Positions 1 through 8,027 of a DNA stretch of 50,568 bases are shown piece by piece. The stretch comes from a bacterium (GTDB lineage Bacteria; Verrucomicrobiota; Verrucomicrobiia; Limisphaerales; J093): NCBI GenBank assembly GCA_021823625.1, contig JAKANS010000013.1, forward strand, positions 1 through 50,568, in the 5' to 3' direction. The notes beneath the pieces were generated by a model. It did not search any database. It saw only the letters and a program-made list of their open reading frames with translations, and had not been told where the DNA came from. Within the stretch, counting starts at the first letter, position 1. Each line of letters opens with the position of its first letter. The translations under genes and the position numbers were made by a program.

Positions 1-39
1 CAACTCGGACTGTTTGGGGGTGCGTCGACCCAGCGCCAT
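1..39 (-). mobile_element. N-terminus of an IS transposase, cut by the window edge
   Basis: Reading leftwards from an ATG at 39, the 13 codons to the edge give MALGRRTPKQSEL. As I recall it, this is the usual opening of IS1182-like transposases (M-x-L-G-x-R-x-x-x-Q-x-E-L). A GAGGA ribosome-binding motif lies about 9 bases upstream of the ATG. The roughly 70 bases between this start and the broken RHS reading frame at 110-113 would be the IS end and leader; a CTAG tetranucleotide marks the junction. The family is assigned from only 13 residues, so this is likely rather than certain. The rest of the element lies outside the window. Confidence 0.5.
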
Positions 40-110
40 AATGAAGTTCCTCGTTGGACGCTCTCCCCTTTTAAATGTTCACTCCCCCGGGCGACTTTTT
101 TGACGGGCTG

Positions 111-2219
111 CTAGGCGAAGCGCGTGGTGTGGCCGTTGGCATCGGTGGAGCTCAACACCAGGCCGTTGGTGGCGTAAGTGTAGCTGACCAAAGAACCGAG
201 GGCGTCGGAGTGGTTGGTGAGATTTCCGCCGTCGTCGTAGGCGTAGGAGTTTGTCCAAGTGGTCCAGCCGTTGGCGTCGGGCGGCTGCGGGGTGATCTGG
301 CTGGTCGCTTTGTTGAAGAACGGGTGGAAGGTCCACTGCATCACTTCCCCCAGCGCATTGGTCTTCGCGGTGACGTTGGCCCGGTCGTCGAAGTCGAAGG
401 ACGTCGTCCAGCCAAGCGGCTCGGTGATGCTGGTGCGGTTGCCATGCTCATCGTAGGTGTAGGCCGTGACGTTTGTGAGCGGGTCTTGTTGGGCCAGGAT
501 GTGGCCTTTGCGGTCGTACGTTTCGACCCAGGAGTTACCGGCCGGGTCAACGTGCGTGATCTGGCGGTTGCCCGGCACGCCGTAGCGGGTGGCGGTGGCG
601 CGGCCGAGGGCATCGACTTGATTGGTCTGGCGGCCGTACTGGTCGTATTGGACCAAGACATTGGTGTTGCCGCGGGGATCGATGATCCGGGCGAGCAGGC
701 CGTTGGTGCCGTATTGAAATTGCCAGGTGGTGTTGACGTTGGTGTAAACGCCGGCCGTGTTGGTCAGCGTTTTCGAAACGAGGCGATTGGTGGCGTCGTA
801 GGCGAAGTTCGCCTGCCACGCGCCGAAGGTGACGTTCGTGAGAAGACTCTGCGGATTGTAGCTGAAGTTGTAAACGCCGCCCACGCAATCAACGAGCTGG
901 GTAATTACGCCGACCGATTGGTTCCAGTTCAACTTGACCGCATTCCCATTGGAATCCCGGATTTCCAGCAGCCGCCCGTCCATGACGTGGGGACTCAAAT
1001 TGGGATTGCGAAAGACGTAGGTCAGCCGCTCCGGCGTGACCCACAAGCACTGCAGCGAATTATTGGTCGTCATTAACTCGCCGTGGTATTCCTGGCTGCG
1101 GGTGACGTACTGGTAGGTGTCCAAGTCCTGGTCCTACGTCACAATGGAGCCGTCCCAATTCATCAGGCCGATGGTGCTAAAGCTGCCGCTGGGGTCGAAG
1201 CTCTGCGCCGGAACCAGGCGGGTCTCGAACGTGTGGCGCCAGCCCGGTCCCAATGGGCCGGCATTGAACGGATCGGCGCTGCCGAGCTTGTATCCGCCAA
1301 AGGCGTTGCCGCTGCTGTAACCGAAGCGAAAATCAAACGCGATGCCCGGCGTCGGGCGGGCGAGCGCGGTTTGTTGCCAGGCAAATGCGCCGGACAAAGG
1401 CACCAAGGCGTCCCGCCCGCCGTTCCTCCGTGCGTCAAAGTTCGATTGCTCGCCGGCCTCGTCGGTCTCCTCAAAGCCTACCTTGCCACTGCCTTCAACC
1501 GTGGCGGCGCTGACACCGGGGTTGAGGGCGAAATTCCTCAAGTTCTCGACGGCATTGGTGGAATAACCGAGTTTGTAGTAGCCGGCCAATTGGGGGTTGT
1601 TCCGCTGGTCTTGAAACAGGTTGTCCACGATGAACGACTGGCCGAACGTGGCTTGGTAAACGGCAAATTCCTGGATTTCCCCGTACAGATAGCGGCCGCT
1701 GCCCCAAGCGCCGACGGTGAAGCCGGTACTGGCCGAATTGCCGACATCGAATGAACCACTGCTCGGCACCTGGCGCCCATCCACATAAAACGAGAACACG
1801 CCGCCGCTGCGCTCAACCGCCACGTGGTACCACCGTTCCAGGTAGGGGCGTTCGATCAGGGTATTGGTGAAGGACAGTCCCGAACTGCCGCGGGTGACAA
1901 ATTCGATGTTCCCATTGGAAATGTTGAGCCGGAGTAGGTAGGCGAAGGGGTTGCCGGGCGCATAACCGTGCTGGTTGACCAGGATGACCATGTCGTCGGA
2001 CAGCGTCACGGAGGACGGCACCGACAACTTGAACCAGCAGGAGACGGTCAGGGCGCTGGTGTTCGGGTTCCACGTCACGCTGGGGTCGTCGGCGTACACA
2101 TCGGCGTTGCCGGGGAACGTGGCAGCGGAAGAGTAAAACACCAGCAAGCAAAGCGCCGCCAAGACGCGCACCAACAGGATCTGGAAAGCGGTTTTCTTGT
2201 TCGGGAAGGCGTTTTTCAT
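111..2219 (-). pseudogene. LamG-RHS/YD-repeat secreted protein, broken by an in-frame stop and truncated at its 3' end
   Basis: The ATG at 2219 opens a protein with a basic N-terminus and a hydrophobic signal segment (about residues 10-32). A LamG/concanavalin-like domain follows (about 35-215), then the linker that precedes RHS cores, with GPLGPGWRHTFE. At 1134-1136 a TAG interrupts the frame inside DGSIVT-stop-DQDLDTYQYV. The same frame continues without a shift for more than 330 codons of YD-repeat sequence (TAYTYDEHGNRTSITEPLG, NSYAYDDGGNLTN). A TGG-to-TAG change is the simplest explanation, because Trp is usual at this place. The frame then stops at 111-113 in the middle of a YD repeat (GHTTRFA), and the sequence changes to a probable IS end. 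The RHS core and any C-terminal toxin are therefore absent. The first stop could be a sequencing error; the second looks like a true insertion boundary. Confidence 0.8.
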
Positions 2220-3516
2220 GCGCGCTGTTTCCAATTGGCTCAGGATCAATGGATAGTAAACAGACTGTCGGCCCTGGCAAGGAATTTCAGCAGTAATTCA
2301 GAGCGCAGTTCATACGACCAACACAGTCGGTTCGTTAAAGCCAGGGCCTCGGCCGACAGCACCCGGCGCTCAGCTTGGACCAGCGGCTTCAGCCACCTTT
2401 ACGGCTGTGAAAGAACGTGTCCGCTCCCACACGATCTTGGCCCGCCCGCGCTGGGGGAGCGCGTGCCTCTGGCGCGCCCTTCTCGGCGTCCCGCCGGGAA
2501 CTCCGCCCCCGCGGTCGCCCGGCTCAACCATACCCGCCAGGGTTTCTGCGGAAATCGAACGTGCCTGCAGTCCCTTCCCGACGTGGCTCCTCTTTGCACG
2601 ACCCTGGCCGCGAGGGCGTTCGGATGGGGGGCAAGTTCTGGTCAAGTGCTTCCGGTCCGGGCGTCTCACCAATTTAAGTGTTTGGGTGACTTTGGGTGGC
2701 TTTTGGTGGCCTTTGGTGGCTTGCGGTGCCCGCGAGGCCGATTTTCGGTCCGATTCTGGACCGATTCCGGACCGATTTTTATCAGTGGGCTTCCAGCATG
2801 TTCCACCGCGCGCGCGTGAGAACGGTGCCCTTGGGTGCCCCAAAGGGCCAAAAGGTATCATGTGCTTTTCACGAAGTTGAAAAACGGTCCGGTTTTGGTC
2901 CGGTTTTCCGGGTCTGATTCTCGAGTGAGGCAGGGTTTGCTGTCCTCCGCCAGGGTCGCGAGCAACTCATTTTCGGTAATCGGCGGTAACGTTTGGTAAT
3001 CTCTGGAAATCTCCGTGGCTTGGAGGCCCTTGGTGCGGTGAGCAATACCGGGAACAACCGCAAGATGGTAAAGAAAAGGTCAAGCTCTGGTCAATTTTTC
3101 GGGCGGATGGGCGGCGGGTGCGGGTCCGTTGGCTCGTTCCCACCACAAGTGCAATGCACTCGGATCCGACTGCATCCGATCGGACTCGTGGTTTGCTGTC
3201 GGGTTGGCGCGCTGGGTTCCGCCGGCTGAGTCCCCTGGTGGCCGAAAGAGTTCGATCCCGCGGCCATCATGTGCTACCCGGGAACCTGCTCGCAGCGGCA
3301 AGCGGCACACCCAACCACCTGGCAGGAGTTGAGGGTTGGACCGACAGCCCGGTCATCGGATCGCGTCATCCCCGTCGGGGGACGTTACGACATGCCTTCG
3401 CCGCAATGCCGGCGGGCCTGAAACCCCAGCGCGAAACCCACGGCTCGCGCGTAACTGCTTGTCTTTGTGCGGTCTCTTGACGAGTCGCCGGCCTGGGACT
3501 TGCTTGTCAGCGCGGC
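2220..3516. other. Gene-free region with short degenerate tandem repeats
   Basis: No open frame in these 1.3 kb has coding character: all are short, proline/arginine-rich and overlap on both strands. Around 2690-2730 the motif GGTGGC(C/T)TTT recurs three times. Around 2740-2780 an 11-base unit like GATTCCGGACC recurs in imperfect copies, and GGTCCGGTTTT recurs at 2887-2910. No RNA gene or clear terminator was recognised. The stretch probably holds promoters for the divergent genes at 2219 (minus) and 3517 (plus). Confidence 0.5.
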
Positions 3517-4314
3517 ATGGCGCGTGCTAATAAACTCCAAGTGCAGCCAAAACCAATGCCTATGCCCAGCCGCCAAGGACCGAACCGCCGTGCTGCCTCA
3601 AGCGTCGGTTGGCGCGGCCAAAGCTCTGGCAGGCCGGGGGGGTTACCGCTAAGGGAACGAGGTCGGAAAGATTCGGCATTTACCTTGATCGAACTGCTGG
3701 TGGTCATCGCCATCATTGCCATCCTGGCCGGGTTGCTGCTCCCCGCCTTGGCGCGCGCCAAGGCCAAGGCGAAGAGCATCAACTGCATCAACAACCTCCG
3801 GCAAACCAGCCTCGGGTTCCGGCTCTGGGCCCACGACAACGCCGACAAATTTCCCTGGAACCTGGACGCCGCGCAGGGCGGCAGTGGCGGTTCGGCCGAT
3901 TGGACCGACAATTTCCGCGTGTGCTCGAACGAGTTCGCCACGCCGCAAATCCTGCATTGCCCCGCGGACAAGGACACGAAGCCGGGCACCAACTGGACCT
4001 TTCTGGCGGCGGACACGAGCGTGAGTTACTTCATCAGCACCAATTCCACGGAGAATTTGCCCGAGTCCATTTTGCTGGGTGACCGGAACGTGACCGGCGG
4101 CGGCGGCGGGCTCGATCCGTCCTGGAGTGTTTTTCTCGGCAGCTCGATCGACGCTGCGTGGGACAAGGACAGCCACGTTCGCGCCGGCAATCTTGGCATG
4201 GCCGACGGCAGCACGCGCACGACCAAGACTCCCGCCTTGCGCACGTTGATCAGTGCCGAACTGGCGGCGGGGTTGACGAATGTGGTGTTCTCCAAGCCGC
4301 GAGGCATTTTCTGA
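3517..4314 (+). CDS. Prepilin-type N-terminal cleavage/methylation protein with H-X9-DG ending
   Basis: A type IV pilin/pseudopilin signal lies at residues 54-75 ([21 protein letters not shown]), with the conserved Glu at +5 and a hydrophobic helix after it. Cleavage would fall between Ala54 and Phe55; the usual Gly at -1 is replaced by Ala. The mature part is a short globular domain that ends in [12 protein letters not shown], an exact H-X9-DG motif as found in the many DUF1559-like proteins of Planctomycetota and Verrucomicrobiota. Such proteins are taken to be secreted or surface-anchored through a type II secretion-like route; the precise role is unknown. The basic leader before the helix is long (54 residues), so the true start may be an internal ATG at 3556 or 3562. 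It heads a same-strand run with the next three genes. Confidence 0.85.
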   Translation: MARANKLQVQPKPMPMPSRQGPNRRAASSVGWRGQSSGRPGGLPLRERGRKDSAFTLIELLVVIAIIAILAGLLLPALARAKAKAKSINCINNLRQTSLGFRLWAHDNADKFPWNLDAAQGGSGGSADWTDNFRVCSNEFATPQILHCPADKDTKPGTNWTFLAADTSVSYFISTNSTENLPESILLGDRNVTGGGGGLDPSWSVFLGSSIDAAWDKDSHVRAGNLGMADGSTRTTKTPALRTLISAELAAGLTNVVFSKPRGIF

Positions 4315-4408
4315 TGACCTCACGCACGCAGGTCCGAGCCGCAAGGCTCTCAACCGACGCTTTCCCGCCAATGAGCCGACGGCCAGGCGTTTGAACTGTT
4401 AACCTCCC

Positions 4409-5074
4409 ATGCGGAACAGCAAGGTCATCAACACGCTCGCCGGCCTCGCCATCGCGGGTTCGGCGGCCTGGTTGTTTCTTGTCCTCAACAACGGGCTGCC
4501 ACCGCGCGCCGGCGCCAAACCGGCCCAGGCCTCCGGCTGGGTGATGGCCCAGGAGGCTTTGCGGGGGCTCAAACCCGGCGGTCGCCTGGTGGTGATTTTG
4601 CGCGACACCGAGGCGTTCAAACATCCCGAAACGGACCTTCAGTTCCGTAGTTTCGAGCAGGCCATCCATAAATCCGGCGCCACAATCAGCGCGACCAAAA
4701 CTCTGCAAGTCGATCCCTTGCGGGCGCTGGAAGTGCCGGGCGGCGATTTCTTCGAGTTGATTCGGCGCTCGCCGCCGGGGAGCGTCATCGTGTCGTTCAT
4801 GGGCCCGCCAATCTTGACCCCGGACCAACGCGCCCGCCTGGTCAATCCCAAGCCCCCGATCATCGCATTCTGTCCCGGCGCCCTGCCCCAACAGATCGAC
4901 CTCCGCGTACTGTTTGCCGAGGGTCTGTTGCGCACCGCCGCGATCAGCCGGGGAACGCCGCTCCGTCCGGCCACAACACCGAAGGATCTCGCAGGCTGGT
5001 TTGACATTTATTACCGAACCATCACGGCCACGGACGCCGCCAACCTTTACGAACCCGCCAGTGGATCGCGTTGA
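4409..5074 (+). CDS. Membrane-anchored protein of unknown function
   Basis: The 221-residue product starts MRNSKVINTLAGLAIAGSAAWLFLV, a single N-terminal membrane segment with a positive N-terminus, so the rest should be periplasmic. The body alternates predicted strands and helices (GGRLVVILRD, GSVIVSFMGPP, PPIIAFCPG), like a Rossmann or periplasmic-binding-type alpha/beta fold. I recognise no catalytic motif and no named family. It lies between two pseudopilin-like genes, 94 bases after the first and 10 bases before the second, which suggests co-expression and perhaps a structural or substrate-handling role for the same extracellular apparatus. That role is inference only. Confidence 0.7.
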   Translation: MRNSKVINTLAGLAIAGSAAWLFLVLNNGLPPRAGAKPAQASGWVMAQEALRGLKPGGRLVVILRDTEAFKHPETDLQFRSFEQAIHKSGATISATKTLQVDPLRALEVPGGDFFELIRRSPPGSVIVSFMGPPILTPDQRARLVNPKPPIIAFCPGALPQQIDLRVLFAEGLLRTAAISRGTPLRPATTPKDLAGWFDIYYRTITATDAANLYEPASGSR

Positions 5075-5084
5075 TCCAAACTGC

Positions 5085-5789
5085 ATGACCGCCCGCCGCC
5101 CAGTCCGACGATGTCCGCCACTGAATCGGCGGGGTGGCTTCACGTTCACCGATCTGCTGGTGACACTGGCGGCGTTGTCCGTGATCGGCGTACTCATCGT
5201 CACTCCCATTGTTGCCGCGAAGCGGAAGGCGCGGCTGGCGCAATGCACCGCGAATCTCCAGCAGGTCAGCCAGGCGATCCTGAAGTTTGCCACCGAAAAC
5301 AACCAGACGCTGCCCGACGTTTCCGCCGATCAACGGGGCGACTTATGGTGGTGGTACAAGGAGCCGGTCAAGGCTTACGCGGGTTTGACCGGAGCCTCCT
5401 CGGCCGCGGACAAGGTTTTTGCCTGCCCGGACGACCGCGGCTACACCGACCCCAAGCCGTTCCACGCAAACGCGCGGTTTGACTTCACCAGCTATGTGCT
5501 CAATGCCGTGAACCTGCCCGGCATGCCGAACATCGTCGGATGGCGCGTGCCCACGGTGAACCAGCCGCAGCGCACTCTGCTGGTGATGGAGTGGACCGCC
5601 CACGCGCCACTCTCCTGGCACAAAAGCCGGACCGGTAAACGCAACCTGCCATTCTATTGCGATGCCGAAAGCGTGGTCGGCTTCGTGGACGGACACGTGA
5701 GTTTCACCAAGATTTACTATGACGGGTTCGACGCCGCCTTCACGCGCGACCCCATCGCCGGCTATGACTATAAATACAGTGGGAATTGA
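5085..5789 (+). CDS. Second prepilin-like (DUF1559-type) protein
   Basis: I chose the ATG at 5085 because it leaves a compact basic leader (MTARRPVRRCPPLNRRGG) directly before the pilin-like segment GG|FTFTDLLVTLAALSVIG. Upstream codons in this frame overlap the previous gene and look non-coding. The key Glu at +5 of pilins is replaced by Asp. The 234-residue protein has a WWWYKEP aromatic patch and CPDDRGYTDP. Near its end, GFVDGH is preceded at the H-X9-DG spacing by Cys instead of His, so the signature is degenerate. It probably shares export and assembly with the gene at 3517. Its last 26 bases overlap the probable start of the next gene. Confidence 0.8.
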   Translation: MTARRPVRRCPPLNRRGGFTFTDLLVTLAALSVIGVLIVTPIVAAKRKARLAQCTANLQQVSQAILKFATENNQTLPDVSADQRGDLWWWYKEPVKAYAGLTGASSAADKVFACPDDRGYTDPKPFHANARFDFTSYVLNAVNLPGMPNIVGWRVPTVNQPQRTLLVMEWTAHAPLSWHKSRTGKRNLPFYCDAESVVGFVDGHVSFTKIYYDGFDAAFTRDPIAGYDYKYSGN

Positions 5790-7806
5790 GTTGTCCTCCG
5801 CGGAGAGTGCGGCCGGTCCACGACGGATCAACCGGCGAACCGCGCGGGTCGCCTTGCCACCGACCGCTGTCGCGCGCCTGGGCCGCCTTGCCTCGTTCGC
5901 GTCGGTCGGATTGGGATGGGCACTGCTCGGCCAACCAGCGGCCCAAGCTGGTACCAACCTCACGGATTGGGTGCCGCTGTTCAAAGGCGTGGATCACGCC
6001 GCGGGCCACAACACCCCCGGCGGCAATGGCTTTCCTGAGTTGCAGGTCGTGCACGCCATCCGCGTGGACCTCAAGGATCCGGACATTCACCTCTTTACCT
6101 CGCCGCGGATCGAAGATTACGCTGTGAGTTCGCGTGAGACTGCGGGTTACACGGTCAGCGACTTCCTGGTCACCAACCGCCTCCAACTCGCCATCAACGC
6201 CAATTTCTTCACGCCCGAACAGTATTACTTGCCCGCCGGCACCGCGATGGACATCTCCGGCCTGGCGGTCTGCGAGGGCACGATGGTTTCGGCGCAGGAA
6301 AGCTCGACCTACAGCGCGTCGGTCACGTTCACCGCCGGCAACGTGCCGGCCATCATCCCCACCAACTGGCCGCCGGTTTCGACCGCCGCCATCTACACGG
6401 CGGTGTCCGGAACCTACCCATTGGTCGTCAACGGCGTGAACGTGGGCTACCAGTATCGCAACAGCTCAGGCTTCATCCATCAGTTGAATCCGCGCACGGC
6501 CCTCGGCATCTCCCAGGACAAGCGCTATCTGTACCTCATCACCATCGACGGCCGGCAGTCGGGGTACAGCGTCGGAGCTTACGACTACGAAACCGCCGCG
6601 TGGCTGATGCTGCTGGGCGCTTACAACGGCGTGAACATGGACGGCGGCGGCTCGACCACGCTGGTCATGCAGGATTCCACAGGGCAACCGGTGACTTTGA
6701 ACCGATCGAGCGCGGTGGCCGACTCGGGCAAACAGCGCACGGTGGGCAGCCACTTCGGCCTCTACGCCAAACCGGTGCCGGGATTCATCAACGACGTCGC
6801 GGTAGCCCCCGACGACATCACCGCCACGGTCACCTGGACCACCACCTCACCGGCTTCGAGCCAAGTGCGGTTCGGCGAAACGACGGACATGCCGCTGATG
6901 ACCCCGCTCCAGCCCCAGGCGGCCACGAATCATATCGTGGTTCTCAGCGGTCTGATCCCGGCGACGACTTACTATTTCCGGGCACTCTCGACCGCGGACG
7001 GCTCCGAGTACACGTCTTCGAACTTCGTGTTCGTGACGACCAACTACGTCACGACAACTCCGGTCTTCGACCTTACTCACGCCTGGACCTACACCACCGC
7101 CAACCTGGACGGCATCTCTTGGACAGCTCCCGATTACGATGATTCGGCCTGGGATGGCTCGGGTCCCGGCTTGTTGTGGGTGGATGTGCGAACGACCGGA
7201 CCGAACCCGAACGTCCAGCCCAAGAACACGCAGATGCCGGCCAATCCGAACAACAACGGCTATCCGTACATCACTTACTACTTTCGCACCCACTTCCAGC
7301 ACACCAATGGCCTCGCCGGCATCTCGCTGAACTTGACCACCTACCTCGATGACGGCGCGGTGTTCTATCTGAACGGCGCTGAAGCCTATCGGCTGCTCAT
7401 GGATCCGGCGCCGGCAAAGATCGCGAACGACACCCTGGCGGCCAATTACGGGTGCTCCGGCGATGCCACCTGTCCGACCACGTTCACGGTTTCGGGCGAG
7501 GTCATGAAAAACCTGGTCACGGGCGACAACGTGCTCGCCGTGGAAGTCCACAATTACAACGCGAGAAGCCCCGACATCACTTTCGGCGCAGCGCTCTCGA
7601 TCACGGAACCGCTCGTGATCAGCCCGACCCTCCAGATCGAAGCCGCGCCGGGAGCCTTTACGCTCACGTGGACTCGCAGCGGCTTCGTGCTGCAACGGGC
7701 GGCTGCTCCGGCAGGTCCGTGGACGGACGTGCCCGGCCCGGTTGTGACCAGTCCGTACCCGGCCACCACCACCGGCCAGGCACAATTCTTCCGTCTGCGA
7801 AAATGA
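5764..7806 (+). CDS. Secreted phosphodiester glycosidase (NAGPA domain) with C-terminal adhesion-like domains
   Basis: The NAGPA/DUF2233 domain spans roughly residues 75-335 from the ATG at 5764. It shows INANFF, the NPRTALGISQD strand, YLITIDGR and the glycine loop MDGGGSTT (292-299), all typical of the family that includes the human mannose-6-phosphate uncovering enzyme. These enzymes cleave a sugar from a phosphodiester. A fibronectin-III or purple-phosphatase-N-like domain follows (VTWTTTSPASSQVRFGE ... TTYYFRALSTADG), then a jelly-roll-like segment and a C-terminus ending QFFRLRK, a common end of verrucomicrobial secreted proteins. A membrane-like segment near residues 40-60 suggests export. 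The start could also be GTG at 5779. The upstream overlap suggests coupling to the pseudopilin gene. Confidence 0.8.
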   Translation: MTINTVGIELSSAESAAGPRRINRRTARVALPPTAVARLGRLASFASVGLGWALLGQPAAQAGTNLTDWVPLFKGVDHAAGHNTPGGNGFPELQVVHAIRVDLKDPDIHLFTSPRIEDYAVSSRETAGYTVSDFLVTNRLQLAINANFFTPEQYYLPAGTAMDISGLAVCEGTMVSAQESSTYSASVTFTAGNVPAIIPTNWPPVSTAAIYTAVSGTYPLVVNGVNVGYQYRNSSGFIHQLNPRTALGISQDKRYLYLITIDGRQSGYSVGAYDYETAAWLMLLGAYNGVNMDGGGSTTLVMQDSTGQPVTLNRSSAVADSGKQRTVGSHFGLYAKPVPGFINDVAVAPDDITATVTWTTTSPASSQVRFGETTDMPLMTPLQPQAATNHIVVLSGLIPATTYYFRALSTADGSEYTSSNFVFVTTNYVTTTPVFDLTHAWTYTTANLDGISWTAPDYDDSAWDGSGPGLLWVDVRTTGPNPNVQPKNTQMPANPNNNGYPYITYYFRTHFQHTNGLAGISLNLTTYLDDGAVFYLNGAEAYRLLMDPAPAKIANDTLAANYGCSGDATCPTTFTVSGEVMKNLVTGDNVLAVEVHNYNARSPDITFGAALSITEPLVISPTLQIEAAPGAFTLTWTRSGFVLQRAAAPAGPWTDVPGPVVTSPYPATTTGQAQFFRLRK

Positions 7807-7962
7807 GCCGCGGAACACTGGCAAGCCCCCTCAGCGCCGGCCAAGGCAACCGGCGGCCAAAGGTTCGCCGCGCGGTTGTTGCACCCATCGATTGGACCAG
7901 CGCCTGACCGGGTTTCGGCCCTGTTGCGGCTTCCGCGACTCCGCCCGACTCGCATTGACGCT

Positions 7963-7997
7963 GCCAAACAAAAGGGGCGCGCGAAGTCGCGCGCCCC
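7963..7997 (-). terminator. Rho-independent terminator between convergent genes
   Basis: A perfect inverted repeat, GGGGCGCGCGA/TCGCGCGCCCC (7974-7984 with 7987-7997), sits between two convergent genes. Read on the minus strand the stem is followed by TTTTGTTTGG, so it should stop transcription of the LamG/Ig gene. In the plus direction no T-run follows, although the hairpin may still affect readthrough from the glycosidase gene. Confidence 0.8.
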
Positions 7998-8027
7998 GTG
8001 AAGTTGGTTGTTATCGGTGCGTCCGCC

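Noticed and set aside
2690..2915. Possible CRISPR-like array
   Set aside because: Units are too short and contiguous, with no spacers of constant length and no cas genes in the window.
3118..3480. 120-codon plus-strand frame before the first pseudopilin gene
   Set aside because: Arg/Pro-rich composition, overlapping frames of equal length on both strands, and no recognisable domain.
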